25,953 nt of DNA, from positions 1 to 25,953 of IMG/VR virus record IMGVR_UViG_3300047560_000467. One strand, written 5' to 3'. Under the pieces are notes generated by a model. It saw only the letters and a program-made list of their open reading frames with translations. It did not search any database and was not told the DNA's origin. Positions 10,573 through 18,331 of this stretch are shown here, piece by piece. The DNA is from a virus. Both the position numbers and the translations under genes were made by a program. Within the stretch, counting starts at the first letter, position 1. Every line of letters starts with the position of its first letter.

Positions 10573-10745
10573 TATTTTTTGGGGGCTTATTTATGGTTGC
10601 AGTATCGTTTTTAGTATTTGTTATGTTTGCTAATCTGGTCAATGACAAAAATTCATGGCTTGAGGATTTTTGCGCTGCTACGATGATGATGGGAGTCGGA
10701 ATAGCAATTATTGGCGTTCTAACTTGGATTGGAAAGTTTTTATGA
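10569..10745 (+). CDS. Small two-helix membrane protein, 58 aa
   Basis: Translation gives MIFFGGLFMVAVSFLVFVMF as a first membrane helix. A short polar loop (ANLVNDKNSWLEDF) follows, then CAATMMMGVGIAIIGVLTWI as a second helix. Two helices with a polar loop of about 15 residues resemble a class II holin or a superinfection-exclusion peptide, but it sits in the early operon, away from the lysis genes. Both ends are joined to neighbours by ATGA overlaps, which strongly supports translation. Role not known. Confidence 0.6.
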   Translation: MIFFGGLFMVAVSFLVFVMFANLVNDKNSWLEDFCAATMMMGVGIAIIGVLTWIGKFL

Positions 10746-10921
10746 AAGACTATTCAGAAAGCATCCTTGAAGTGGACAGGATTCGCAAAGCTATCCACAC
10801 CGCTGCATTGTCTCAGCAATGGTGGAAAGCCGACGCGCTTACCAATGATCTGTTGGTTGCGGTTTCGGAATTGAAAGTCGATCTCTACAAACGCAAAAGG
10901 GAAACTGATGGAAAACTATGA
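10742..10921 (+). CDS. Small helical phage protein, 59 aa
   Basis: The start at 10742 is fixed by the ATGA overlap; the longer in-frame ORF runs back into the membrane protein gene. The sequence MKDYSESILEVDRIRKAIHT continues AALSQQWWKADALTNDLLVA and ends in charged KVDLYKRKRETDGKL. It looks like a short helical hairpin; no family function is known to me. The next gene starts inside its last 14 bp. Confidence 0.6.
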   Translation: MKDYSESILEVDRIRKAIHTAALSQQWWKADALTNDLLVAVSELKVDLYKRKRETDGKL

Positions 10922-11078
10922 GCGTTGCAAAGTCTGTGATGTGGCTTTCAAGGCGGGCGATAAGGTCATGTGGTGCAAGATCAAAACTTGCCCTGAGACT
11001 GAACAGCGGGAAATGAGTGAACAGCAATACCGCTGGATCATGCACAAAAAAGCCGCGCTTCGTCAGTTCGACGCTTGA
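10908..11078 (+). CDS. Small Cys-rich (zinc-binding type) protein, 56 aa, last gene of the plus operon
   Basis: Translation from ATG 10908 yields MENYERCKVCDVAFKAGDKV, then MWCKIKTCPETEQREMSEQQ and a basic C-terminus. Cys7-x2-Cys10 and Cys23-x5-Cys29 suggest a small zinc site. A rival 32-codon frame from 10918 lacks any pattern. The last 41 bp run antisense into the 3' end of the endolysin gene, so two operons meet with overlapping coding ends. Function unknown. Confidence 0.55.
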   Translation: MENYERCKVCDVAFKAGDKVMWCKIKTCPETEQREMSEQQYRWIMHKKAALRQFDA

Positions 11079-11511
11079 CCAATCCTGGCAGGACTTTACC
11101 CCCTGCCTTGGTGAACTTCATGAATTCAGCCGCAGCAGCTTCATAATCCCGGCGCAGCACCTTCTGACGGAGGGTGCTGCGCTGTAGTGTTCCCAAACCA
11201 AGATTAAAAGCAAAACAGACAAGAGCATCGAATTTAGATTGAGTAAGCTCGCCGCAATACTGGGTAACGCCGCGCTCAAATCGCTCAAGATCGCTTGCAA
11301 GAATTGCATCCACTTCCTCCTTGCTCCACACCCGATTATCTGCGGGATGTAAGTCTACTTTCATTCGGTCAGCCATTGTCAGCTTAGCATGGTCGGGATA
11401 CATGACATGGCCTACCCCAACCGTCCACAAGTTTGCAGGGCATCGGTAAGGCTTGTATCTTACGCCCTCATGGTGTGCAATCATCTTGATGCACAGCGGC
11501 GAGACTTTCAT
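11038..11511 (-). CDS. Endolysin, GH24 (T4/P21-type) lysozyme, 157 aa
   Basis: The catalytic block is HHEGVRYKPYRCPANLWTVG: Glu15, Cys24 and Thr30 stand where T4 lysozyme has Glu11, Asp20 and Thr26, with identical 9- and 6-residue spacing. Asp-to-Cys at the second place is a known variant in phage GH24 enzymes and is active in T4 lysozyme mutants. Also present are LTQSKFDALVCFAFNLG and the C-terminal GLVKRRTDEARLF, both family landmarks. It cleaves the MurNAc-GlcNAc bonds of peptidoglycan. No signal or SAR helix is visible at the N-terminus, so it should await holin opening. Its ATG overlaps the holin gene's stop, and its end is antisense to the plus operon. Confidence 0.93.
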   Translation of the reverse strand: MKVSPLCIKMIAHHEGVRYKPYRCPANLWTVGVGHVMYPDHAKLTMADRMKVDLHPADNRVWSKEEVDAILASDLERFERGVTQYCGELTQSKFDALVCFAFNLGLGTLQRSTLRQKVLRRDYEAAAAEFMKFTKAGGKVLPGLVKRRTDEARLFCA

Positions 11512-12032
11512 CGCTTGAAAGCCTGCCCGCCAAAATAGAAAGCAATGATGCTGCTGAAAATGATCTGCGAGTCGTCATCCCATAGATTGTTCAGCGCCAC
11601 ATCAAACGCCACGCCCGTTTTGAAGGCGTACAGGAAGCCAAACACATCCACGAACACCAGCAGCAGGAACATCCCATAAGCGATGCCAGGACGCACCATA
11701 GCGCGAGCATTGACTACCCATTGACTTGCACCCCTTGCGCTGTCGGTGTCGTGCTGTAGCAGCGCCACCTTCTCGGTTACGGCTATCTGCTGCGACTGGA
11801 CGGCTAATTCCTCCGTCCGGCTTTGCGCCTGCACCCTGATCTGCTCGGTCTTGATTTCTTCAATTTGTTTTTCAATCTCAAAACCAGCTTTTCTGAGTTC
11901 TAGCTCCCGCTCAATCTGCATTTGCGCCAAAGCAAGTTCATGTTTCTTGTCGGCGCGGTCTTGGAAGAACGACAATATCGACGGCAACCCGCCCATAAGA
12001 AACGACAGCGAAGTGGAGACAAGAGATAGCAT
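11508..12032 (-). CDS. Holin-like membrane protein (3TM type), 174 aa
   Basis: I take ATG 12032-12030, with AGGGG eight nt upstream. Three hydrophobic parts are visible: residues 1-23 (MLSLVSTSLSFLMGGLPSIL), about 113-138 (MVRPGIAYGMFLLLVFVDVF) and about 155-172 (QIIFSSIIAFYFGGQAF). Between the first and second is a long charged coiled coil (HELALAQMQIERELELRKAG). This plan matches the large holins with three segments known from gene-transfer agents and phages. It should form the lesions that release the endolysin. It is directly followed by the endolysin gene with an ATGA overlap, and follows the coiled-coil membrane gene by one base. Confidence 0.72.
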   Translation of the reverse strand: MLSLVSTSLSFLMGGLPSILSFFQDRADKKHELALAQMQIERELELRKAGFEIEKQIEEIKTEQIRVQAQSRTEELAVQSQQIAVTEKVALLQHDTDSARGASQWVVNARAMVRPGIAYGMFLLLVFVDVFGFLYAFKTGVAFDVALNNLWDDDSQIIFSSIIAFYFGGQAFKR

Positions 12033-12033
12033 T

Positions 12034-12567
12034 TCAACCCCTAAAGTAAATGGCGACACCAACCGTGATGCAGCCGATCAATACGAATACGACAATCCCC
12101 GCCATCATCAGCAATTCTTCCTGTTCTTGTTTCTTCCTAGCGGCGCGGTCTTTAGCTAACCTGGCTTTGCGGATAGCTTCTCTAGCGGCTTCATCTTGCT
12201 CCCCAACAATACGCTGCCGTTCGGCGCACAGTTCGTGATACAGGTCTAGCTCGCCCTTGAGCGTAAACATATCGCGCAGTTCTTGTTCAAACTCGCGCAT
12301 CTGCTTGCGCTGCATGACAATGGTAAAAGCCTGTGACAGCGCCGATTCATGCTGTTCAGCTTCCTTTGGATCATCAGGCTTTGGTGCTGCCTTTGCCGCT
12401 TCGACTTGCTTAGCGGCTTTCTCAATCTGACCTTGCGCGGTAAAAAATTGGGACAGTTCTCCGTAACAATCACGGATTTCCTTACCCATGTTGATCGCCT
12501 CTTTGACAAAGGCGACCGACGTTTTAGCTACAGCAAACGCTGCTCCTATGGTAACGGGGTCGATCAT
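12034..12567 (-). CDS. Coiled-coil protein with C-terminal membrane anchor, 177 aa
   Basis: The sequence starts MIDPVTIGAAFAVAKTSVAF, resembling short proteins in pelagiphage-like podoviruses. A long charged helical stretch (about 45-150) rich in Gln/Glu/Arg is probably coiled coil. The C-terminus LLMMAGIVVFVLIGCITVGV is one membrane helix. It sits in the lysis region, between a tiny membrane protein and the holin, so a lysis or spanin-like role is possible. The anchor is at the C-terminus, unlike typical Rz i-spanins, so I do not call it that. It may also be a virion-associated membrane protein. Confidence 0.6.
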   Translation of the reverse strand: MIDPVTIGAAFAVAKTSVAFVKEAINMGKEIRDCYGELSQFFTAQGQIEKAAKQVEAAKAAPKPDDPKEAEQHESALSQAFTIVMQRKQMREFEQELRDMFTLKGELDLYHELCAERQRIVGEQDEAAREAIRKARLAKDRAARKKQEQEELLMMAGIVVFVLIGCITVGVAIYFRG

Positions 12568-12571
12568 TCAT

Positions 12572-12733
12572 TTAGCCCCCTGTTTTTGTCACCAAGTGCA
12601 GCAACAAAAGAATGATAGAGCCAGCACACGCCAGCAAAATTGATTCAAGGCGTTTGATGCGGAGGATGGATTCTTTCCATCGTTCGGCGCAAACGGCTTC
12701 ATGCGCTAGGAATTTTGCCGATAGGTCATCCAT
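12572..12733 (-). CDS. Small membrane protein of the lysis region, 53 aa
   Basis: Direct translation from ATG 12733-12731 gives MDDLSAKFLAHEAVCAERWK and a helix-like ESILRIKRLE. One membrane segment (SILLACAGSIILLLLHLV) follows, then TKTGG. A charged amphipathic N-terminus before a C-terminal membrane helix resembles XhlA-type hemolysin/holin helpers, though it is shorter. It precedes the coiled-coil membrane gene by 4 bp (TAAATGAATG) and starts just inside the end of the gene at 12726. A lysis accessory role is inferred from position. Confidence 0.6.
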   Translation of the reverse strand: MDDLSAKFLAHEAVCAERWKESILRIKRLESILLACAGSIILLLLHLVTKTGG

Positions 12734-13067
12734 TGTCCTCTACCCATGATTGAGAATCTTCACCCCATACATACATTTTTCCATCAGTCGGCATAGGAAC
12801 AGGCGCATTCCATTGACAAGTGTTCTCATCTAACACCCAAGACGCAAACGGCTGCGGAGGAATGAAAGCATCGCGCTGTGCATCGTAGATATAACCTATT
12901 CCCGCATAGTTTTTTCGGATTTGTCCATTATATGAAGTGCGTTTGCAAACTTGTTGACGAATTTCACCATAAAACAATTCCCAATCATGCGTTAAATCCG
13001 TTTCATCTTTGCCAACGATGACTTCGGTCACAATGTTATTTTCATCAAGAAAAGCATAATGTGCCAT
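12726..13067 (-). CDS. Phage tail-fibre-associated protein, 113 aa
   Basis: From ATG 13067-13065 (GAGG eight nt upstream) the protein is MAHYAFLDENNIVTEVIVGK. The centre has RTSYNGQIRKNYAGIGYIYD and AFIPPQPFASWVLDENTCQW, and the end WVEDNG. This set (N-x-V-T-x-V-I-V-G, TSYNGxxRKNYAGIGYxYD, P-x-P-F-x-S-W) is widespread in cyanophage, pelagiphage and other aquatic phage genomes, next to tail fibre genes. It is probably a small structural or fibre-tip component. An in-frame TTG five codons upstream also exists. Confidence 0.78.
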   Translation of the reverse strand: MAHYAFLDENNIVTEVIVGKDETDLTHDWELFYGEIRQQVCKRTSYNGQIRKNYAGIGYIYDAQRDAFIPPQPFASWVLDENTCQWNAPVPMPTDGKMYVWGEDSQSWVEDNG

Positions 13068-13074
13068 GTGCGCC

Positions 13075-13953
13075 TCAAGCAAAAGTTGCTGTGCCTGTGC
13101 CAGCCGTCACAGTCGTTGTTTTGTAGCCGCCGCTTGATGCCGTAGAACCCGTCAAGCCGCCGCTCAGAGTAATCGTCAATGTGTCAGGGTATTTGATAAC
13201 AACAACACCCGAACCGCCGCTGCCGCCGTTTCTGAAACCACCATCATAGCCGCCGCCGCCGCCCCCGCCCCCGGTGTTGGCAGTTCCATTGTTGCCTGGC
13301 CCGTTGGTCGTTGCTCCACCGCCGCCCGTTCCTGCTGTGCCTGGACTGTAATTTCTAGTGTCCGAGCCACCACCGCCGCCGCCAGCATAAGTGCTGCCTG
13401 TAATCGTGGAAGTGCTGCCATTGCCACCGCTGCCCGCACCGCCTGCGCCGCCCGATGTTCCAACGGCAAATGCACCACCGCCGCCACCTTGTTGAATCGT
13501 GCCGCTTTTAAGGCCGGTGTTTGCGCCACCGTTATTACCTTGACTTGGGCTAGTTGAAGGCGTGTTTCCAGCACCACCTGCGCCGTTTGTGGTCGGACTG
13601 TCACCATACGCGCCGCCGCCACCCGAGCCGCCATCCCCACCGTTGGCAATAGCCGCGCTCGTTCCGGAAGCATACGAACCGCCGCCACCACCGCCCGCCG
13701 ATGTGATGGTATTGAATACAGAATTAGAGCCTGATCCAGCGCGAAGGCTTGCGCCGTTCGTTGTGCCGCCTGCTCCTACTGTTACTGTGTAAGCAATGCC
13801 AGCGAGCAATGATTGCGATAGCAGTTCTCTGAAGCCACCCGCACCACCGCCGCCACCAGTATTGCCGCCAGCACCACCTCCTGCCACTACCAATACATCG
13901 GCAGAAAATGCCAAAGAACCACCAGCCAGCAAAAAGTTTTTAGCTGCAAACAT
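13075..13953 (-). CDS. Glycine-rich adhesin-like tail protein, 292 aa
   Basis: The start ATG 13953-13951 overlaps the stop of the tail fibre gene (TAATG). After a short N-terminus (MFAAKNFLLAGGSLAFSADV), residues ~25-250 are very rich in Gly/Ala/Ser/Asn, with blocks of three to eight Gly such as GGGGGGGGYDGG. The end, VVVIKYPDTLTITLSGGLTG through TATFA, is beta-like. Gly-rich segments of this form occur in phage receptor-binding proteins and distal adhesins (for example T4-family gp38), where they form stacked polyglycine II helices. It probably caps the fibre and sets host binding. Antisense Pro-rich frames are artefacts of the Gly codons. Confidence 0.75.
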   Translation of the reverse strand: MFAAKNFLLAGGSLAFSADVLVVAGGGAGGNTGGGGGAGGFRELLSQSLLAGIAYTVTVGAGGTTNGASLRAGSGSNSVFNTITSAGGGGGGSYASGTSAAIANGGDGGSGGGGAYGDSPTTNGAGGAGNTPSTSPSQGNNGGANTGLKSGTIQQGGGGGAFAVGTSGGAGGAGSGGNGSTSTITGSTYAGGGGGGSDTRNYSPGTAGTGGGGATTNGPGNNGTANTGGGGGGGGYDGGFRNGGSGGSGVVVIKYPDTLTITLSGGLTGSTASSGGYKTTTVTAGTGTATFA

Positions 13954-14939
13954 TATGGGGTGTATCCCTGTGCGATGCTGCCGTACCAATTCGTTCCGTC
14001 AGCGATGAAGGTCAGAATGTCCATTTTTCCGGCTGTTGCGGTAATCGTTGGAGCGCCAGCAGTACCCCACTTCACGCCGGTGAATGTTGCAGTACCGTTA
14101 CCCGTTGAAGCTGCTTGCTTGAGCAACAAGACAAAAGACTTACCAGCGGTTGCCGTGGGCATCGTGAACGTGCAAGCCGTCGAAGCGGTAAGCGTCGCGG
14201 TTTGAACCGTGCCATTTGTCAAAGCGATAGTGTTGGATGATGTAACCGTACCAATTGCGACCACGCTTTCGACGTAGTTAGTAACGGTCGGATTGTTGAC
14301 GGTTGGGCTGGTATCCAGCACCATCTTGCCTGTGCCAGTAACTGCATTGGTCAGCGTCACGCCGCCATAGGTCAGAGTCCCGCCGATAGTCTCGTTGCCT
14401 GAGACATTTAGATTCGTGAAACTGTTGCCATTCAGTAATTGGAATCGAGTGCCATCATATTCAATCAGCACCACTTGACCAGCCACCATGTCGCCAGCCA
14501 CTAGCGCAGTTGATCCTGTGCGAGTGATTGACTTTGAACCTACGCCGTCAATGTTGATCGTCACCGCGCCGGTGTTGGTGTTGGCAACCACAAATGAAAA
14601 TTGATTGCCCGCTGCGTAAGCAGTTAGCGCAGGGGTCAATGATCCGGTAAGCGTGTCAGTACCCGTCACCGTGATGAGCTTGTCCGTCCCGCCTTGAATC
14701 TGCGAGTATCGAGCGGCATCCGTTCCAACCGTTGCAGCCCCAAGACCTGTGATCTTAAATCCCGCCATCGGGATGTTGTTGGTAACAGTTGTTTGCCCGT
14801 CCTTAGTGATTGCGGTACTAAGTCCGTTTGCAAGATCAGACGTCAGCGCGTTAAACGCTGTCGAACTAATAACTGTGCCTGCAACGACAGGTTGCCCAGT
14901 CGTATTGATCTGAAAAGTACCGCTGCCGTTGTAGCTCAT
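13953..14939 (-). CDS. Tail fibre protein, 328 aa
   Basis: The start MSYNGSGTFQINTTGQPVVA and IPMAGFKITGLGAATVGTDA (at about 57-76) are classic phage tail fibre elements; the latter is the NNIPMGGFKITGL motif seen before shaft repeats. The remainder is low in charge and rich in Thr, Gly and Asn, typical of beta-helical or beta-stranded fibre shaft. It ends in IADGTNWYGSIAQGYTP, resembling other fibre C-termini. Its ATG overlaps the stop of the large internal virion gene (ATGA). The Gly-rich gene follows, so the two probably build one distal fibre. Confidence 0.85.
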   Translation of the reverse strand: MSYNGSGTFQINTTGQPVVAGTVISSTAFNALTSDLANGLSTAITKDGQTTVTNNIPMAGFKITGLGAATVGTDAARYSQIQGGTDKLITVTGTDTLTGSLTPALTAYAAGNQFSFVVANTNTGAVTINIDGVGSKSITRTGSTALVAGDMVAGQVVLIEYDGTRFQLLNGNSFTNLNVSGNETIGGTLTYGGVTLTNAVTGTGKMVLDTSPTVNNPTVTNYVESVVAIGTVTSSNTIALTNGTVQTATLTASTACTFTMPTATAGKSFVLLLKQAASTGNGTATFTGVKWGTAGAPTITATAGKMDILTFIADGTNWYGSIAQGYTP

Positions 14940-16864
14940 TGTTGTGCCCCTTGCGTGGTTGCTTGTCCTGTTGCTGCGCCTGTCATACCTGCACGCCTTG
15001 CCCGTTGTGCATTAATTTGCTGAATGAATTTATCCAAGTCTTGCAATTCCATCTTTGCCGCTGGCCCTTGTTTCATCAGCAATTCAGCCAGTTTGTTTCG
15101 CGTTGCTTCGGGCATCTGCCTTGCAGATAGCGCATTGCCAAAGTTCTGCATAGCACCCATCAAATTACCGCGCCCAATGTCCAAAGCCCCGCGACCTACA
15201 TCACCAGCCGCACCTAACTCCTCTGCCGCTGCAAGTCGTGACGCAGTCTGTGATCCCCTGCCAACTGTTTCTAGTTGTTTGAGTTTGCCTTCCTTGGCAA
15301 TCTCAGCAGAGAAGCGCCGGAAGTCATCACCGAATGCCATGCGTAGCGGATCGCTCGTCTTAGATTCCTTCCACATTTTCAGCAAAGAAGTTTGACCGCC
15401 CTCTGTGCCTGCCTTGTCGCGGATAGCTTGAATCGTGCCAATCCTAAAGGCTTCCAATTCGCCAGGGGTCATGCCCTTGATGATTGAGGGCAAATCAACC
15501 ACATCCTCGCGGAATATCTCTCGACCACGCTGCAATGCCGCCTGTGCTTCCGCTGGGCCTGCAAACGCATCCCGCGCCAGCTTGTAGATTGAATTGCCTT
15601 GCTTGTCTTTGGGAGACAATTCGTCTAGCTTGCGGGTCAATTCATTGCGAAGGCTGTCCGTTGCGCGGCTTTCTGCCGTGGCTTTAAAGTTGACTTTCTC
15701 TTTCTCGCCAATCGTCCACAAGGCTTTTTTCAGCGTATCCAATGCTTCAAACGACAAATCATCGCCAGGCTTGATTTTGGACAGGTCTAGCGATGTCTTA
15801 CCTTCACGCCTAGCCAAGTCTTGCGCGGCTTTCCACGAATCCGGTGCACGCTGAATCAGCTTGTAAAGGCTGTCATCCACCCGAACCGACATTCCTTGCA
15901 ATTGCTCGTATAACGGCGCTGCTTTTGCCGCTTGCTCTGCAATAAATGCTTCCTCGGTTTCCTTGAAACCTTTGCCCAATCCGGTAGCTTCTTCTGCTGC
16001 GCTTACGATCCTGCTTGGCCTTCCCGCTTGACGCTCACGGATAGCCCGTTCCATTGTCTCTTTAGACTTGCCAGGAAGGGTCGCCAGCACATCCGCAAGG
16101 CGAGTCGTACTCTGCCCACCAACATCGGCAATTCGTGCCTCAGGCCCTAGCGTTTCAAGCCTGGCCATGCCTCTTGTGGCTGGAGTGCTTAACGACCCCG
16201 GCTGTTCAAACACCGATCCGCGTGGCACATCCCTGAACAATGCTTCGGCAAGTCGCATCCGCGCTGCATCTGCTGCGACCGGAGGCATCATGCGTTGCGC
16301 GATTTGACCTCCGACAGCACCCAAAACGCCGCCAGTTGCTTGTCCTGCCGCTCCAAGACCGCCGCCCAAAGCCGCACCCTGTGCCACATCCCGCGCCATG
16401 CCGCTAACGTCTTGTGCTGTGGATTCACCCAAACCGCCAGCCGCACCAGTCACCGCGCCGCCTTTCAAGGCTTGAGCAATCCGCGCCGCAGGGGTCATCA
16501 TGGTTGCCGCTTGCGTAGCCGAACCTATTGGAATCAATGCCGTGGGCGCTGCGGTCATGCCTCGCGTGATTGCGCCGGTAATCGGGTATTCCTTGCCGAA
16601 TTGCTCAGTCATGCCGCGCACATAGTCGCGGGCAGACTTGTACCGCTCGCCCATAGACTGATCGCTAAACGGCGCACCAAACGCTGCCGCACCAGCACCC
16701 GCAAGCTCATCAAGGAAGCCAAATGTCGGCCCTTGCAAAGCGTTTACCGCGCCCGCAATTGATGAACCTCCAGGCGCATTGATTACTTCGCGCCCTGCCC
16801 GCATTGAGGGCGATTCTTCCCTCTCTGCGCTTGTCACTAATACAAAACCCTCCGGCAAAGGCAT
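14936..16864 (-). CDS. Large internal virion (ejection) protein, 642 aa
   Basis: This is the longest gene of the window. Early residues MPLPEGFVLVTSAEREESPS lead into a Gly/Ala-rich hydrophobic region (about 100-190: GAAAFGAP, GGAVTGAAGGLGESTAQDVS, ALGGGLGAAGQATGGVLGAV). A long charged helical part fills 200-600 and the C-terminus is Gln/Ala-rich. A glycine-zipper-like segment followed by long helices is characteristic of podoviral internal proteins that are ejected with the DNA to form a trans-envelope channel. It lies next to two further Gln/Ala-rich virion genes. Exact counterparts (T7 gp15/16 or P22 gp16/20) are not claimed. The start follows a TAAATG junction with the upstream gene. Confidence 0.75.
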   Translation of the reverse strand: MPLPEGFVLVTSAEREESPSMRAGREVINAPGGSSIAGAVNALQGPTFGFLDELAGAGAAAFGAPFSDQSMGERYKSARDYVRGMTEQFGKEYPITGAITRGMTAAPTALIPIGSATQAATMMTPAARIAQALKGGAVTGAAGGLGESTAQDVSGMARDVAQGAALGGGLGAAGQATGGVLGAVGGQIAQRMMPPVAADAARMRLAEALFRDVPRGSVFEQPGSLSTPATRGMARLETLGPEARIADVGGQSTTRLADVLATLPGKSKETMERAIRERQAGRPSRIVSAAEEATGLGKGFKETEEAFIAEQAAKAAPLYEQLQGMSVRVDDSLYKLIQRAPDSWKAAQDLARREGKTSLDLSKIKPGDDLSFEALDTLKKALWTIGEKEKVNFKATAESRATDSLRNELTRKLDELSPKDKQGNSIYKLARDAFAGPAEAQAALQRGREIFREDVVDLPSIIKGMTPGELEAFRIGTIQAIRDKAGTEGGQTSLLKMWKESKTSDPLRMAFGDDFRRFSAEIAKEGKLKQLETVGRGSQTASRLAAAEELGAAGDVGRGALDIGRGNLMGAMQNFGNALSARQMPEATRNKLAELLMKQGPAAKMELQDLDKFIQQINAQRARRAGMTGAATGQATTQGAQQ

Positions 16865-18316
16865 TTATCTTGCTCCTTGTACGGGTTGCCAAGTTTGCCC
16901 GCCATCGGTCGATATAATTTCTTGACCAGTAGAGGGGTTTCTTGCTCGCATTGGTTGTTGCGCTTGCTGTTGAATCCGCTGCATCCCCGGCCCTGCTTGC
17001 ACCGTAAGACCGGCAACGGCGTTGCGGCGGTTCGCGGCCTTCTGTGCAATGACTTGCGGAGAATCACCCGGTTGCGGGAAGTATTGCCGCTGAGCATTTG
17101 CAAATTCTGACGGACTGATAGACGCGCCGGATTCTTGACGAAGGATCGCATTTACAAAGTCGCGTTGCGCCTGCTCTACTTGCTGTTGTTGCGGGCTTTG
17201 CGTGACATTCAGCATTGCACCCACGCTTTCACCAACAAACGGCAATGATTCGCCTGCACGCTTGAGTATTCCAGGCTGAACCTTTCCACCTTGGCCAATA
17301 TCGTTTAGCACCTGATCCGCTGCCGCTGCGCGAGTTGCAAACAATGTTCCTTTTGCTTGCGCTTCGGTCAATGGCCTGCCGCTTTGTAATGGAGTGCCTG
17401 CCGGAGTCAAGACCGGAGTGGCTGTTCCGGTGCGCGGATTGAATGCCATCGCACCGCCCTCAGTTTCTTGGAAACTCATAGCGGGGTTTTGCGCTTGCCA
17501 TTGCCGCAGCTTCAAATCCTCAAGGCTGATACCCAACCGCTGCGCATCTAACCTTGCTTGCTGTTGCTGTGCAGCAGAAAGGCTGCTAAATGCTCGATCC
17601 GCGAGTGTTTTTTCTTGCGCGAGTCGTGCAGCAGTATCGGGAGAAACACCGCGTTGTGCAGGGCCAAGATTGCGACGCTCGCCCGACTTGGTAATGCCTA
17701 TCAAAGTCGGCACGCCATCAACCTCAAGGATTTGCGTTTCCTTGATTTCATCCGGTTTCGGCATATTAAAAACCGGCTTCATCGTGCGCGGGTCAAGCAA
17801 CGTCTCGCCTTCTTTAACTACAATCGGCGCTTTTGGCGTCATCTGTGACAGCAATTGCGACATGGCAAGTTGACGCGCTTGCGGATCGCGCAAAGCGGGC
17901 AAAATGCTCGGATCGACAATGCCAGGCGCACGCGCAGGAACAGCCGGACGGTTTGGCTCAAAGTTGCCTTGGTCATCAATAGCAGTTACTGGCGGGCGCT
18001 CCGGCAAGGCTTCTTGCCCTTTCATGTGCCCGAACAGCGTTGCAATGTCCGATGCGCTTTCCCGCTGCGCTCTTTCGCCTAATGCTTTCTGTTCTTCCAT
18101 CAAATCGCGTTGCGTCTTACCTGCCACATAACCTTGCAACAACTTGGCAAGTCCAGTTAGCGGAGACGTTTTCGCCTGTATGCCGCCATAGCTAAATGTC
18201 TCAGCAGGTTGGAATGCTTGCTGCTGCATCATCTCAGCCATGCGTTGACGGCGAGCAATATCAGCCATCTCCGTTTGATACGGACTTGGCAAAGTAAAAC
18301 TAATTTGTTCAGCCAT
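16865..18316 (-). CDS. Internal virion protein, 483 aa
   Basis: The ATG at 18316-18314 has GGAG about nine nt upstream; an alternative TTG adds two codons. MAEQISFTLPSPYQTEMADI opens the protein, followed by a Met/Gln-rich helical part (RRQRMAEMMQQQAF), LLQGYVAGKTQRDLMEEQKA and a long Gln/Ala/Arg-rich helical body. In the C-terminal third, RDFVNAILRQESGASISPSE is a segment found in pelagiphage- and T7-group internal proteins. It ends in STDGGQTWQPVQGAR. Its position between two other Gln/Ala-rich proteins suggests a co-assembled internal core complex. The exact role is inferred. Confidence 0.7.
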   Translation of the reverse strand: MAEQISFTLPSPYQTEMADIARRQRMAEMMQQQAFQPAETFSYGGIQAKTSPLTGLAKLLQGYVAGKTQRDLMEEQKALGERAQRESASDIATLFGHMKGQEALPERPPVTAIDDQGNFEPNRPAVPARAPGIVDPSILPALRDPQARQLAMSQLLSQMTPKAPIVVKEGETLLDPRTMKPVFNMPKPDEIKETQILEVDGVPTLIGITKSGERRNLGPAQRGVSPDTAARLAQEKTLADRAFSSLSAAQQQQARLDAQRLGISLEDLKLRQWQAQNPAMSFQETEGGAMAFNPRTGTATPVLTPAGTPLQSGRPLTEAQAKGTLFATRAAAADQVLNDIGQGGKVQPGILKRAGESLPFVGESVGAMLNVTQSPQQQQVEQAQRDFVNAILRQESGASISPSEFANAQRQYFPQPGDSPQVIAQKAANRRNAVAGLTVQAGPGMQRIQQQAQQPMRARNPSTGQEIISTDGGQTWQPVQGAR

Positions 18317-18331
18317 TTTCAATACTCCAAA

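Noticed and set aside
10918-11016. 32-codon plus frame starting inside the last small zinc gene
   Set aside because: The alternative frame from 10908 has paired Cys and a plausible end, while this one has a Ser/Arg-rich shadow composition.
13562-14008. Proline-rich plus-strand frames
   Set aside because: They are the reverse complement of GGN glycine codons in the adhesin gene, so proline richness is an artefact.
15484-16762. Several plus-strand frames of 60-155 codons opposite the large internal virion gene
   Set aside because: All are antisense to one continuous 642-codon gene and have Cys/Arg/Ser-rich shadow composition.
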